This document shows positions 23,577 through 32,330 of a DNA stretch of 64,000 bases, piece after piece. The DNA comes from Bradyrhizobium sp. CB3481 (lineage in GTDB: Bacteria > Pseudomonadota > Alphaproteobacteria > Rhizobiales > Xanthobacteraceae): NCBI RefSeq assembly GCF_029714305.1, contig NZ_CP121647.1, forward strand, positions 1,694,501 to 1,758,500. The letters run 5' to 3'. Position numbers and translations under genes: made by a program. Position 1 is the stretch's first letter; the number at the start of each line of letters is the position of its first letter. The notes under the pieces were generated by a model. It saw only the letters and a program-made list of their open reading frames with translations. It was not told where the DNA came from and made no database searches.

Positions 23577-24878
23577 ATGCGTCTTCCCTTCTTCTACGGC
23601 TGGCTGATCGTTGCGGTGACGTTCGTCACCATGGCGATCGGCGTCAATGCGCGCACCGCGTTCTCGCTGTTCTATCCGCCGATCATCGGGGAATTCGGCT
23701 GGGACCGCGGCGTCACTGCGGGCGCGTTTTCGTTCGGTTTCGTGGCTTCCGGCGTTGCCTCTCCGCTGATCGGCCGCATGATGGATCGCCTGGGCCCGCG
23801 TGCGGTGATGGAGCTTGGCGTGGCGCTGATGGGTGGCGGCCTGTTGCTTGCGCCGCTGACGACGCAGCCCTGGCATCTTTATCTCAGTATCGGCGTGCTG
23901 GTCGGCGCGGGCAGCGTGTGCCTCGGCTATTCCGGCCAATCGTTCTTCCTGCCGAACTGGTTCGTTCGCCGCCGCGGGCTCGCGATGGGGCTGGCCTTTG
24001 CCGGCGTCGGCATCGGTTCGGTGACGTTGCTGCCGTGGGTGCAGCACATGATCGAAGGGGCCGGCTGGCGCACCGCCTGCACCGCGATGGGCATTGTCGT
24101 GTTCGCCGTCCTCGCGCCGATCAACCTTCTCTTGCGCAAGCGCCCCGAGGACATCGATCTGTTGCCGGATGGCGACGCGGCGCCCTCGGCGACGTCGGCC
24201 GCGCCTCGCTCGAACGTCGTCGATCCCGTCTGGGCCGCTACCGACTGGACGCTGGCCCTCGCGCTGCGCACCGCGCGCTTCTGGTGGATCTCGCTCGGCT
24301 ATTTCTGCGGCCTCTATGTCTGGTACGCGGTGCAGGTGCACCAGACCAAGTTTCTGCTCGACGTCGGCTTCAGCGCCAATGTCGCGGTCTGGGCGCTCGG
24401 CGTCGTCAGCCTGCTCGGCATTCCCGGCCAGATCTGGCTCGGCCATCTCTCCGACCGGATCGGGCGCGAATGGATCTGGGCGATCAGCTGCGCCGGTTTT
24501 GCGATCTGCTTTGCGGCGCTGATCGCGCTGAAATTCGCGCCGGTGCTACCGCTGGTCTATCTCATGATCTTCACGCAGGGCGCGCTCGGCTACGGCCTGA
24601 CATCGATCATGGGCGCGGTGGTGCTGGAGATATTTCAGGGCAAGCACTATGGCAGCATCTTTGGCACGATCATGCTGGCGGCGCTGGCCGGCGGCGCGGC
24701 AGGGCCGTGGGCGACCGGTTGGCTGTACGACCTTTCGGGCAGCTATACGATCGCCTTTGCGATCGGCGTTGCCGTCAGCTTCCTGTCGGCGATCGCGATC
24801 TGGCGGGCTTCGCCCGGAAAGGTGAGGGCGGTGGCCGGGCAGATGCACAGGGTGCAGGCTGCGCGCGCCGAGGGCTAA
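23577..24878 (+). CDS. MFS transporter, oxalate/formate antiporter (OFA)-like
   Basis: A 433-residue major facilitator with about 12 hydrophobic helices. The first helix begins at once (FFYGWLIVAVTFVTMAIGV), the loop 2-3 motif is GRMMDRLGPR, and the second-half counterpart is GHLSDRIGREWIW. Overall it resembles the OFA/monocarboxylate branch, so an organic anion is a plausible substrate. ATG 23577 lies directly at the first helix but has no clear ribosome site; the frame is open for 53 codons upstream, with an ATG at 23469 close behind GGAAGGA as an alternative. It is divergent from the cyclase-TPR gene and convergent with the M23 peptidase, only four bases from its stop. Confidence 0.85.
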   Translation: MRLPFFYGWLIVAVTFVTMAIGVNARTAFSLFYPPIIGEFGWDRGVTAGAFSFGFVASGVASPLIGRMMDRLGPRAVMELGVALMGGGLLLAPLTTQPWHLYLSIGVLVGAGSVCLGYSGQSFFLPNWFVRRRGLAMGLAFAGVGIGSVTLLPWVQHMIEGAGWRTACTAMGIVVFAVLAPINLLLRKRPEDIDLLPDGDAAPSATSAAPRSNVVDPVWAATDWTLALALRTARFWWISLGYFCGLYVWYAVQVHQTKFLLDVGFSANVAVWALGVVSLLGIPGQIWLGHLSDRIGREWIWAISCAGFAICFAALIALKFAPVLPLVYLMIFTQGALGYGLTSIMGAVVLEIFQGKHYGSIFGTIMLAALAGGAAGPWATGWLYDLSGSYTIAFAIGVAVSFLSAIAIWRASPGKVRAVAGQMHRVQAARAEG

Positions 24879-24882
24879 CCGT

Positions 24883-25947
24883 TCAGCGCGGGCGCGCTTC
24901 GACGTCGAACGTCTTTCGCAGCACTTCCGAGCCGTCTCTCGTCACGCGGTACATCGCGATATATCGGCCCACCGGCCATGCCGCCTCGGTCCGCTTCTTT
25001 CCGGCGATGACGAGAAACTGCGCCTTGTCGCGATCGAGCGCGGGAAGGTTGTTGGTGACGAAAGCGCCGGCAGGGCCTTGCACCGCAAGCGACTGCTGGT
25101 CGCCGGCCTGCAGGCCGATGACCCTGACATAGGCGACAAAGGCATCCGAGCCCGGTGTCACGGGATGCTTGTCGACCTCGCCGGATTCGACCTGCTCCAT
25201 CGTGGGTGCGAGTGCGGCAAAGCCGAAGTCAATGACCTCGCGCGGCCTGTACTGCATCTGCTCGGCAAGGGAAGTGGCCCACAGCGATCGGCCGCCGCCG
25301 CAGGAGTTCTCCGCCGCGCCATAGGCAAACGGGTCCACGGCCTTGCCGCGATAGCGCACGGCGAAATGCAGGTGAAAGAATTCGGTATCGCCGGACAGGC
25401 CGACGAGGCCGATCGGCTGCCCCGTCGTCGCGGCATCGCCGACCTTGAGGCGGACGCTGCCCTTGGCCAGGTGGCAATATTGCGTAGCCCAATCGTCGTC
25501 ATGCTTGATGAGCGCGCCGTTGCCGCATTCCTTGCCGGCGATGCTGGCCTTGCCCGCCGTCCGGATCGAGACGTCGTCCATGTCGTTGCGCATACCGATG
25601 ACGCGGCCAGGCGCCGCGGCGAGCACCGCCACGCCCTGCTTCTGGATTTCCTGATTCCGGATCCGGATGTCGGTGCCGTCATGGCCGTCATAGCTGCGCC
25701 GGCCGCAAGCGTAATCGCGGACCCTGTCTGATACATCGTGGTCGACATAGTTCTGCACGAAGCAGCTCACGCCCAGCTGGCATTTGATCGGCAGCGCGAG
25801 CGAGATCGTCTCACTGGCCCAGGCGCCGATCGCTCCGGATAGCAACAGCAATATCGGAAACAGGTATTTCAGGCGCGACCATCCGAACGCAGCAAGGCGA
25901 TACTCAAGCTTGGCACGTAGAATGTGTCGAATATCCGGTGCCGGCAT
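24883..25947 (-). CDS. M23 family metallopeptidase (LytM/lysostaphin fold)
   Basis: A 354-residue protein with an N-terminal membrane anchor or uncleaved signal (about residues 27-45, YLFPILLLLSGAIGAWA), so the domain faces the periplasm. The LytM zinc site can be read as H-D-G-T-D (in DGHDGTDIRI, about residues 88-94) and the H-x-H pair in FHLHFAVRYRG (about 195-197). Such enzymes cut peptide cross-links of peptidoglycan or act as degenerate activators; both ligand motifs are complete here, so activity is likely. The C-terminal 120 residues form an extra domain without a name. It is followed upstream by the TetR gene on the same strand, 24 bases away. Confidence 0.85.
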   Translation of the reverse strand: MPAPDIRHILRAKLEYRLAAFGWSRLKYLFPILLLLSGAIGAWASETISLALPIKCQLGVSCFVQNYVDHDVSDRVRDYACGRRSYDGHDGTDIRIRNQEIQKQGVAVLAAAPGRVIGMRNDMDDVSIRTAGKASIAGKECGNGALIKHDDDWATQYCHLAKGSVRLKVGDAATTGQPIGLVGLSGDTEFFHLHFAVRYRGKAVDPFAYGAAENSCGGGRSLWATSLAEQMQYRPREVIDFGFAALAPTMEQVESGEVDKHPVTPGSDAFVAYVRVIGLQAGDQQSLAVQGPAGAFVTNNLPALDRDKAQFLVIAGKKRTEAAWPVGRYIAMYRVTRDGSEVLRKTFDVEARPR

Positions 25948-25971
25948 TTGCCCGCCATCGCGATGCTTGTA

Positions 25972-26583
25972 TCAGGCCGCTGAAATCCCCATAGCCCGCT
26001 GCAAATCGCCGATGGCCCGGAAAAAGCTGTCGGGCGAGGTGGTCTCCGGATCGATCAGGCGGTGCAGGCGAAAACCATCCTCCAGCGCCAGCACCAGCGC
26101 GCCCGCCCAGGTCGGATTGAGAATGGTGGTGCGGCCGCTGTTCCTCGCCGTGGTCTCGATGATGTCGGTGACCAGCTTGCGCCGCGCGCGCAGCCGCTTG
26201 GCAAGTTCCGGGCGGCGCTTCTCGGCGCGCGCGACGAACAGGATCATTTCCATGTGCAGGAGAGGCGAGCGCCCGAGCGGGTCCTGCTGCCCGAGGTTCA
26301 TGCTTTTCAACGCGTCGAGGAAGTCGGGAAGGTTCTTGTGCCTGTCGAGCAGATCGCGGATGCGCCCGATCGATTGCTCGACATGATCCTCGAGCATGGC
26401 GATGATCAGCTCGTCCTTGCTCCTGAAATTCGAATAGAACGCCCCTCGGGTGAAGCCGGCTGCCGCCGCAATCGCTTCGATACTGGCGCTGCCGATCCCC
26501 TGTTCCTCGAACACACGCGCCGCCGCCTCGAACAGCTTGTCGCGAGTATCGTCCCTGGTGGGTCTGGTTCGCAGCCTTGACAT
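25972..26583 (-). CDS. TetR/AcrR family regulator
   Basis: A 203-residue repressor with the TetR DNA-binding domain at about residues 12-58: the helix-turn-helix is in ASIEAIAAAAGFTRGAFYSNF, ending in the typical KDELIIAML. The C-terminal ligand domain is not assignable to a substrate. It is divergent from the cytochrome P450 gene, with a 14-base inverted repeat in the 114-base interval, so it most probably represses the P450 and itself until a substrate of the P450 is present. Downstream, the M23 peptidase is on the same strand but functionally unrelated as far as can be seen. Confidence 0.9.
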   Translation of the reverse strand: MSRLRTRPTRDDTRDKLFEAAARVFEEQGIGSASIEAIAAAAGFTRGAFYSNFRSKDELIIAMLEDHVEQSIGRIRDLLDRHKNLPDFLDALKSMNLGQQDPLGRSPLLHMEMILFVARAEKRRPELAKRLRARRKLVTDIIETTARNSGRTTILNPTWAGALVLALEDGFRLHRLIDPETTSPDSFFRAIGDLQRAMGISAA

Positions 26584-26612
26584 TCGGGCAGTTTAGGCGA
26601 GAATGCAACTCA

Positions 26613-26626
26613 ATACAACAATGTAT
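26613..26626. promoter_or_regulatory. candidate TetR operator between tetR and P450
   Basis: Inverted repeat ATACA-N4-TGTAT in an A/T-rich patch, 30 bases upstream of the tetR start and 72 bases upstream of the P450 start. Position and symmetry fit an operator for the divergent pair; binding is untested. Confidence 0.45.
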
Positions 26627-26697
26627 CGAATTTCGATCGACGACCGGCCCCCGGGGGAAACGCGCTGCACGGCGCACAGCAACCAATTGAGGTCACC

Positions 26698-27930
26698 ATG
26701 AACGAGTATGTTCAGGCAGCCGGCAGCGCGCCGCTCTTCAACCCGCTGGACCCGGAATTCATCCGCAATCCCTATCCGCATTACGAGCGGATGCGCGCCG
26801 TCGATCCGGTGCACCTGACGCCGCTCGGCATGTATGTCTGCAGCCGCCACGCCGAGGCGAGCCTGGTGCTGCGCGACAAGCGGTTCGGCAAGGACTACGT
26901 CGAGCGCACCATCCGCCGCTACGGCCCGAAGATCATGGACGAGCCGGTGTTCCGCAGCATGAGCCACTGGATGCTGCAGCAGGACCCGCCGGACCATACC
27001 CGCCTGCGCGGGCTGGTGGTAAAGGCCTTCACTGCACGCCGGGTCGAGGACATGCGCCCGCGCATCCAGCAGGTCGTCGACGAGACGCTCGACCGCATCA
27101 TCCCGCAAGGCAGGATGGACCTGATCGAGGATTTCGCCTTCCGCCTGCCGGTCACCATCATCTGCGATATGCTCGGCATTCCCGAAGAGCATCGCGAAGC
27201 ATTTTATGCCGGCTCGCGCGACGGCGGGCGGCTGCTCGATCCCGTGCCGCTGTCGGCGGAGGAGATCAAGCAGGGCAACGCCGGCAATGCGATGGTGGCG
27301 ATGTATTTCCAGCAGCTGTTCGAGCTCAGGCGCAAGTACCCCGGCGATGACCTGACCACGCAGCTGGTGCAGGCCGAAGAGGACGGCTCCAAGCTCACCA
27401 ATGAAGAGTTGACCGCCAACATCATCCTGTTGTTCGGGGCGGGCCACGAGACGACCGTCAATCTGATCGGCAACGGCCTCTTGGCGCTCTATCGCAATCC
27501 GGACCAGCTTGCGCTGCTCAAGGCGAAGCCGGAGTTGATCACCAACGCCATCGAGGAATTTTTGCGCTACGATTCCTCGGTGCAGCTCACCGGCCGGGTG
27601 GCGCTGGAAGATATCGACGATCTCGGCGGCAGGCGGATTCCGAAGGGCGAGAGCGTGCTGTGCCTGCTCGGCTCGGCCAACCATGACCCGGCGGTTTACC
27701 CTGACCACCCGGAGCGGCTCGACATCGTCAGGCCCAATGTGAAGCCGCTGTCCTTTGGCGGCGGCATCCATTTCTGCCTCGGGGCCCAGCTGGCCCGGCT
27801 CGAGGCCGAGGTCGCGATCTCGACCCTGCTGCGTCGGATCCCCGACCTGCGGCTGGATGACGCTGTCAATGCGGAATGGCGTCCGACTTTCGTGTTACGT
27901 GGCCTCAAGCGCCTGCCGGCAAGCTGGTAA
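26698..27930 (+). CDS. cytochrome P450
   Basis: A 410-residue soluble bacterial P450 monooxygenase. The oxygen-activation helix I motif is FGAGHETTVNL (about residue 246 onward; note Ala-Gly-His-Glu-Thr instead of the common AGxDT), the E-x-x-R pair is in EEFLRYDS, and the haem-binding loop is FGGGIHFCLGAQLARLE with the thiolate Cys at 360. It should hydroxylate a hydrophobic substrate using electrons from a ferredoxin that is not encoded nearby. The start is ATG 26698, preceded by TTGAGGT. It is divergent from the TetR repressor and followed by the AsmA-like gene after 200 bases. Confidence 0.93.
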   Translation: MNEYVQAAGSAPLFNPLDPEFIRNPYPHYERMRAVDPVHLTPLGMYVCSRHAEASLVLRDKRFGKDYVERTIRRYGPKIMDEPVFRSMSHWMLQQDPPDHTRLRGLVVKAFTARRVEDMRPRIQQVVDETLDRIIPQGRMDLIEDFAFRLPVTIICDMLGIPEEHREAFYAGSRDGGRLLDPVPLSAEEIKQGNAGNAMVAMYFQQLFELRRKYPGDDLTTQLVQAEEDGSKLTNEELTANIILLFGAGHETTVNLIGNGLLALYRNPDQLALLKAKPELITNAIEEFLRYDSSVQLTGRVALEDIDDLGGRRIPKGESVLCLLGSANHDPAVYPDHPERLDIVRPNVKPLSFGGGIHFCLGAQLARLEAEVAISTLLRRIPDLRLDDAVNAEWRPTFVLRGLKRLPASW

Positions 27931-28035
27931 TGGCTTGAAACGCCGACGCGGCGCTTTTGAGTCGCCAGCGCCCGTGGCTGGAGCAGGGCGGAGGTCCTGT
28001 CAGGATGCCGCTGTGACTTCGCCACACTTCTCTCT

Positions 28036-28077
28036 ATATTCCGGGCTGCTCCGGGGATATTCCGGGCTGCTCCGGGG
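28036..28077. repeat. 21-bp perfect tandem duplication
   Basis: The 21-base unit beginning ATATTCCGGGCTGC occurs twice head to tail (28036-28056, 28057-28077), each unit containing its own CCGGG...CCGGGG block. It lies in the 200-base interval between the P450 and the AsmA-like gene, about 50 bases before the latter's start, and could affect its promoter or leader. Confidence 0.9.
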
Positions 28078-28129
28078 CCGGGTTCGGCGTGGCGCGGCCG
28101 GCGCCGGGGGCGGTTCAAGAGGAGACACC

Positions 28130-31100
28130 GTGCAGACGACGCTGCTCGGCCTGGCAATCGCCTTCATCATTGCGCTGATTGCCGCGCTCGTCGGGCCATA
28201 TTTCATCGACTGGAACCAGTTCCGGCCGCAGTTCGAGGCCGAGGCGACGCGCGTCCTCGGGGCGCCGGTGCGTGTCGGCGGCAAACTCGATGCGCGCCTG
28301 CTGCCGGCGCCGTCGCTGCAACTGCATTCGGTCGTGGTAGGTGGCGCCAACGACCTCGGCAAGGTTCGCGCCGACAAGCTCGACGTCGAGTTCAGCCTCG
28401 GCTCGCTGATGCGTGGCGAGGTGCGCGCTACCGAGCTGACGATCAACCGCATGTCGCTCGATCTCGGCCTCGACGCCAGGGGCCGGATCGACTGGCCGGC
28501 ATCGGCCGGGACGTTCAACCTGGGTTCGCTGGCCATCGACCGGCTCAATCTCACCGGCCGCATCGCGCTGCACGATGCGGCGAGCCGCTCCACGCTCGAG
28601 CTGAACGACATCGCGTTTTCCGGCGACGTGCGCTCGCTCGCCGGTTCGATCCGCGGCGACGGCAATTTCATGTTTTCAGGGATGCGCTACCCGTTTCGCG
28701 TCTCCTCAGGCCAGGGGCCCGACGGCAACGGCACCCGCGTCCACCTCAACATCGATCCGGGCCAGCGCGCCATTGCGATCGATCTCGACGGCCTCCTGAG
28801 TTTCGATGCCCGCGCGCCGCGCTTCGAAGGTGCGATGACGCTGGCCACGCCTGCGCCTCAGAAGGGCAAGGCCGACGAGCAGCCGTGGCGGATGGCCGCG
28901 AAGATCAAGGCCGATTATTCGGCCGCGCGGCTCGACCAGCTCGAGGTGAGCTATGGCGCCGAGGAACGGGCGCTGAAACTTTCCGGCAGCGGCGACGTCC
29001 GCTTCGGCGCATCCCCACTGCTCCGCGCAGCGCTGGCGGCGCGTCAGCTCGATGCCGACAGGTTCGTCGCCAGGGAAAATGCCCAGGACAATGCCGCTGA
29101 GCCGGTCCGGGCGCTGCCGGCGTTCCAGGCGCTGAACGCCGCCATTCCGCATCTGCCGATGCCAGCACAGATCGAGCTCGCATCCGAGCAGGTCATGCTG
29201 GGTGGACGCCCGCTGCAGGACATTGCGGTCGAGCTGCAAGGCGATGCCAGATCCTGGCGCGTCCACCGGCTGGAATTCCGCGCGCCCGGCGCGACTCGGG
29301 TTTCGCTCAGCGAAGCAGCAGCGAAGAGCGACGCACCCGATAGCTTCAAGGCGGCGCTGAGCGTCGATTCCTCCGATCCCGACGCGCTCCTGACCTGGCT
29401 ACAGGGCCGTAGCGACAGCGCCTATCGCAGCCAGAAGCCGCTTCGCCTGCGCGGCGATATCACCGTGGCGCCGGAAGGCTTTGCGATCGAGACCATGAAG
29501 GCCGACATCGACGGCGGCACGGTCGAGGGGCAGGTGACGATGGCGCGCCGACAAGCCGATCGCGGCTTCCGCGTCGATGCCGACCTGAAATCGGAACGCC
29601 TCGATCTCGATGCGGCCACCGCGTTCGTCCGCACGCTGGCCGGACCGCAAGGCGAGTGGCCGGACGAGGGCAAGCTCTCGCTCGATGTCGGCCGCGCCAT
29701 TTCCTCCGGCCAGGAGCTCAGCCCGCTGCTCGCCAAACTTGCCTATTCGCCGGCGAAGATATCGCTCGAGCAATTCAAGATTGGCCAGCTCGAAAACGTG
29801 ACGCTGGATGCCGCCGGCAATTTCGACCGCGTTGAGGCAACCGGCTGGCTCGCCCTCAATTCGAGCGCCGCCTCGCTCAGCCGGTTGACCAGCCTGATCG
29901 TTCCCGTTTCGCCGGCGCTTGCCGCGCGGCTCAATGCCATGGGGACCAGCCCGGGCCCGGCGCGCTTGAAGCTGGCGCTCGACCTCACCAAAAATGCCGC
30001 GCAGTCCGACCGCGTCTTGGCCCGCGCCGTCGCCGATCTCGATGCGCCGCTGCTCAAGGGCGGCATCACGATCACCGGCCGACCGGCCGTCGCGGCGATC
30101 CAGGGCCTCGACCTTGCGGCGCTCGGACGCGGCGAAGTCTGGATCGATGCGAAACTGTCGTCCGAGCAGGGGCGCGCCTTGCTTACCTTGCTCGGCGTCG
30201 ACCGCGTCGTCTCGGCCGGCGATGGTCCCGCGCAGTTCGATGGTACCGCGACGGGCGCATGGGGCGCGCCGCTGCGGCTCAAGGCTAAGGTCTCGGCATC
30301 CGGTCTCGATGCCGAGGCGGAAGGCTCCGCCGAGCCGTGGGCAGCGGAGGCGAAGGCCAATCTCGGCCTGAAGGTGCGTAGCGCCAATTTCGGCCCGCTG
30401 CTCGATCTCAAGCCGCAGGACACGCTGGCGCAGAACATTGGGCTGTCCGCGCGCGTGCAGCTTGCCGGCAACAAGCTGACCTTCGACGATCTCGACAGCA
30501 ACCTCAGCGGTTCGCGGCTGCGCGGCCGCATGGCGGTGACGCTCGGCGAGGAAAAGGAGATCGAAGGCGAAATCGGCGCCGAACAGCTCGCGCTGGCGCC
30601 GGCCTTCGCGCTGGCGCTCGGCGCCGCCGGACATGATGCCGCCGAGCCGCTCGGCACCGGGCTCGTAAAGGGCTGGCGCGGCAAGGTCGCGTTTCAGGCG
30701 TTGCGTGGCCTGCTTCCCGGCGGCAGCGAGTTGCAGCCGTTCAGCGGCACGGTCAGGAGCGACGGCCAGTCGCTGACCTTCGACGCCATCACCGGCAAGA
30801 TCGGTGGCGGCGAGGTCAGCGCCAGCATCGATGCAAGGCCGGGCGCGAACGGCATCGGCCTGAATGCGAGCGTGCAGTTTACCGGCGTGGATGGAGCGGC
30901 GCTACGCTATCGCAACCTTGCGATGCCCGCCGGAAAGGCATCGCTGCAGATGACGCTGACGAGCCAGGGCCGCAGCGCGCAAGCGCTCGCCGGCGCACTG
31001 TCCGGCAGCGGGACGTTGACGCTGGAGGCGGCCAGGATCGCAGGGCTCGATCCGCGCGCCTTCGAAGTGGCGGTCCGCGCCAATGACACCGGGCAGGCCA

Positions 31101-31765
31101 AGGACGATGTTCGCTTGAAGCAGATCGTCGAATCCACTTTGCCGGCCGGCGCGCTTGCGATTCCTTCCGCGCAAATTCCCTTCACCATCCGCGACGGCCG
31201 GCTTCGCGTCGGGGCGACGGCGCTCGATGGCAATGGCGTGCGCGCCACCGTCTCCGGCGGTTATGATATTGCCGCCGATCAGGCCGATATCCGCGCCGCG
31301 CTCTCTCTGACGATGACGACGGGGCGTCCGGAGATTCAACTGCTCGCGGTCGGCACGCCGGACGCGCTCACCCGCAGCGTCGACGTGGCGCCATTGTCCT
31401 CGTGGCTGGCGGTGCGCGCGATCGATCACGAAACCAAGCGGCTCGATGCGATCGAGCGCGGCGAGCCGCCGCCGGCCGCGCCGCCGCCGATCGTGCTGCC
31501 CGCGGACGGCCAATTGCCGATCCCGGAGGTGGCGCCCGCGCCGGCGGCCCAGAAGGGCGGCCGCGATCGGCGGCCTCCGGCGAAGAAGGCGGCCACGCCG
31601 CGTCCGCCCACCGTGAACGCACCAGCCGCGCCGGTTGCCGGCGCGCCACAGGTGGCGCCGCTGCCGCCGCCGATCACCGTCCGGCCCGCACCAGGCGCTG
31701 CGAAACCTCGTCCGCCGCTGGCGCTGACCCCGCAGGTCGGCAATCCGCCGCAGCGCTCGAATTAG
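28130..31765 (+). CDS. AsmA-family protein, large
   Basis: A 1211-residue envelope protein of the AsmA family. It starts with an N-terminal membrane helix (about residues 4-23, LLGLAIAFIIALIAALVGPY), followed by the typical AsmA opening FIDWNQFRPQFEAEATRVLG, long periplasmic beta-helical stretches, and the AsmA_2-like C-terminal domain (LSGSGTLTLEAARIAGLDP, GSIQLxx-type repeats). The last about 100 residues are Pro/Ala-rich and probably disordered. AsmA-like proteins form a hydrophobic groove bridging inner and outer membranes and are linked to lipid transport and outer-membrane assembly. A GTG start at 28130 was chosen because AGAGGAG lies seven bases upstream. The frame is open far upstream, overlapping the P450 gene, but this is a shadow. 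Confidence 0.88.
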   Translation: MQTTLLGLAIAFIIALIAALVGPYFIDWNQFRPQFEAEATRVLGAPVRVGGKLDARLLPAPSLQLHSVVVGGANDLGKVRADKLDVEFSLGSLMRGEVRATELTINRMSLDLGLDARGRIDWPASAGTFNLGSLAIDRLNLTGRIALHDAASRSTLELNDIAFSGDVRSLAGSIRGDGNFMFSGMRYPFRVSSGQGPDGNGTRVHLNIDPGQRAIAIDLDGLLSFDARAPRFEGAMTLATPAPQKGKADEQPWRMAAKIKADYSAARLDQLEVSYGAEERALKLSGSGDVRFGASPLLRAALAARQLDADRFVARENAQDNAAEPVRALPAFQALNAAIPHLPMPAQIELASEQVMLGGRPLQDIAVELQGDARSWRVHRLEFRAPGATRVSLSEAAAKSDAPDSFKAALSVDSSDPDALLTWLQGRSDSAYRSQKPLRLRGDITVAPEGFAIETMKADIDGGTVEGQVTMARRQADRGFRVDADLKSERLDLDAATAFVRTLAGPQGEWPDEGKLSLDVGRAISSGQELSPLLAKLAYSPAKISLEQFKIGQLENVTLDAAGNFDRVEATGWLALNSSAASLSRLTSLIVPVSPALAARLNAMGTSPGPARLKLALDLTKNAAQSDRVLARAVADLDAPLLKGGITITGRPAVAAIQGLDLAALGRGEVWIDAKLSSEQGRALLTLLGVDRVVSAGDGPAQFDGTATGAWGAPLRLKAKVSASGLDAEAEGSAEPWAAEAKANLGLKVRSANFGPLLDLKPQDTLAQNIGLSARVQLAGNKLTFDDLDSNLSGSRLRGRMAVTLGEEKEIEGEIGAEQLALAPAFALALGAAGHDAAEPLGTGLVKGWRGKVAFQALRGLLPGGSELQPFSGTVRSDGQSLTFDAITGKIGGGEVSASIDARPGANGIGLNASVQFTGVDGAALRYRNLAMPAGKASLQMTLTSQGRSAQALAGALSGSGTLTLEAARIAGLDPRAFEVAVRANDTGQAKDDVRLKQIVESTLPAGALAIPSAQIPFTIRDGRLRVGATALDGNGVRATVSGGYDIAADQADIRAALSLTMTTGRPEIQLLAVGTPDALTRSVDVAPLSSWLAVRAIDHETKRLDAIERGEPPPAAPPPIVLPADGQLPIPEVAPAPAAQKGGRDRRPPAKKAATPRPPTVNAPAAPVAGAPQVAPLPPPITVRPAPGAAKPRPPLALTPQVGNPPQRSN

Positions 31766-31795
31766 AGCGTGCAATCAGAATCGGTTGCCCGAGCG

Positions 31796-32173
31796 CTAGA
31801 GACCACCACGTCCTTCCCAGTACGTGGGTATCCCGTAGTGTCGGTGAGTACGCATTTCCCAATCTCGATCCTGCCATGAGTCATCGCTGAACTCAGGCGC
31901 ATCCCTCAGCTGTTGCTCGGTGATAGTGGTGCGAAAACCACCAAGCGACGTGTCATAGGTCAGAGCGCTCCACGGAATGGGGTAATGGCTGTGGCCCAAC
32001 CCGACAAAACCGCCAAAGCTCATGACGGCATAGGCGACGCGACCCGACACCTTGTCGATGATGAGGTGATCAATCTCGCCGATATTCTTTCCGCCTGCTC
32101 CATAAACTTCGGTTCCATGAATGTCTTCGCTTGAGATGCATTGATGATCTGGGTGAGCTGTTGCGCGGGCCAT
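31796..32173 (-). CDS. PRC-barrel domain protein
   Basis: A 125-residue protein with one PRC-barrel domain at about residues 12-85 (SEDIHGTEVYGAGGKNIGEIDHLIIDKVSGRVAYAVMSFGG is spread over residues 15-54). Such free-standing PRC-barrel proteins are abundant in rhizobia; they are small beta-barrels related to RimM and the photosynthetic reaction centre H subunit, and their role is often in stress or unknown. The ribosome site GAAGGGAG precedes ATG 32173. The C-terminus is charged and aromatic (WQDRDWEMRTHRHYG). It is convergent with the AsmA-like gene. No function can be assigned from context. Confidence 0.85.
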   Translation of the reverse strand: MARATAHPDHQCISSEDIHGTEVYGAGGKNIGEIDHLIIDKVSGRVAYAVMSFGGFVGLGHSHYPIPWSALTYDTSLGGFRTTITEQQLRDAPEFSDDSWQDRDWEMRTHRHYGIPTYWEGRGGL

Positions 32174-32330
32174 GGCTGACTCCCTTCACAAATGGATTTG
32201 GTCGAATTAACTCGGCCGCTACGCCGGTCGTTCCTGCAGCCGAGAACATTTCACGGCCTGGCCAAAGGCTCTGATTGCGGCGCCGCGGTTGATGCCTGTT
32301 CTTCACGTCGCGGGGCTTATGCGTGCTGGC

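Noticed and set aside
26593..27771. 392-codon leftward open frame opposite the cytochrome P450
   Set aside because: Antisense to the whole P450, including its haem loop; no recognisable feature of its own.
27755..28129. Upstream extension of the AsmA-like frame into the P450 gene
   Set aside because: The extension is Ser/Arg-rich shadow sequence of the P450 and the 21-bp repeat; GTG 28130 has a strong ribosome site and starts at the membrane helix.
29399..30634. 411-codon leftward open frame opposite the AsmA-like gene
   Set aside because: Shadow frame with Arg/Glu/Gly bias; the plus-strand frame continues uninterrupted for 1211 codons.
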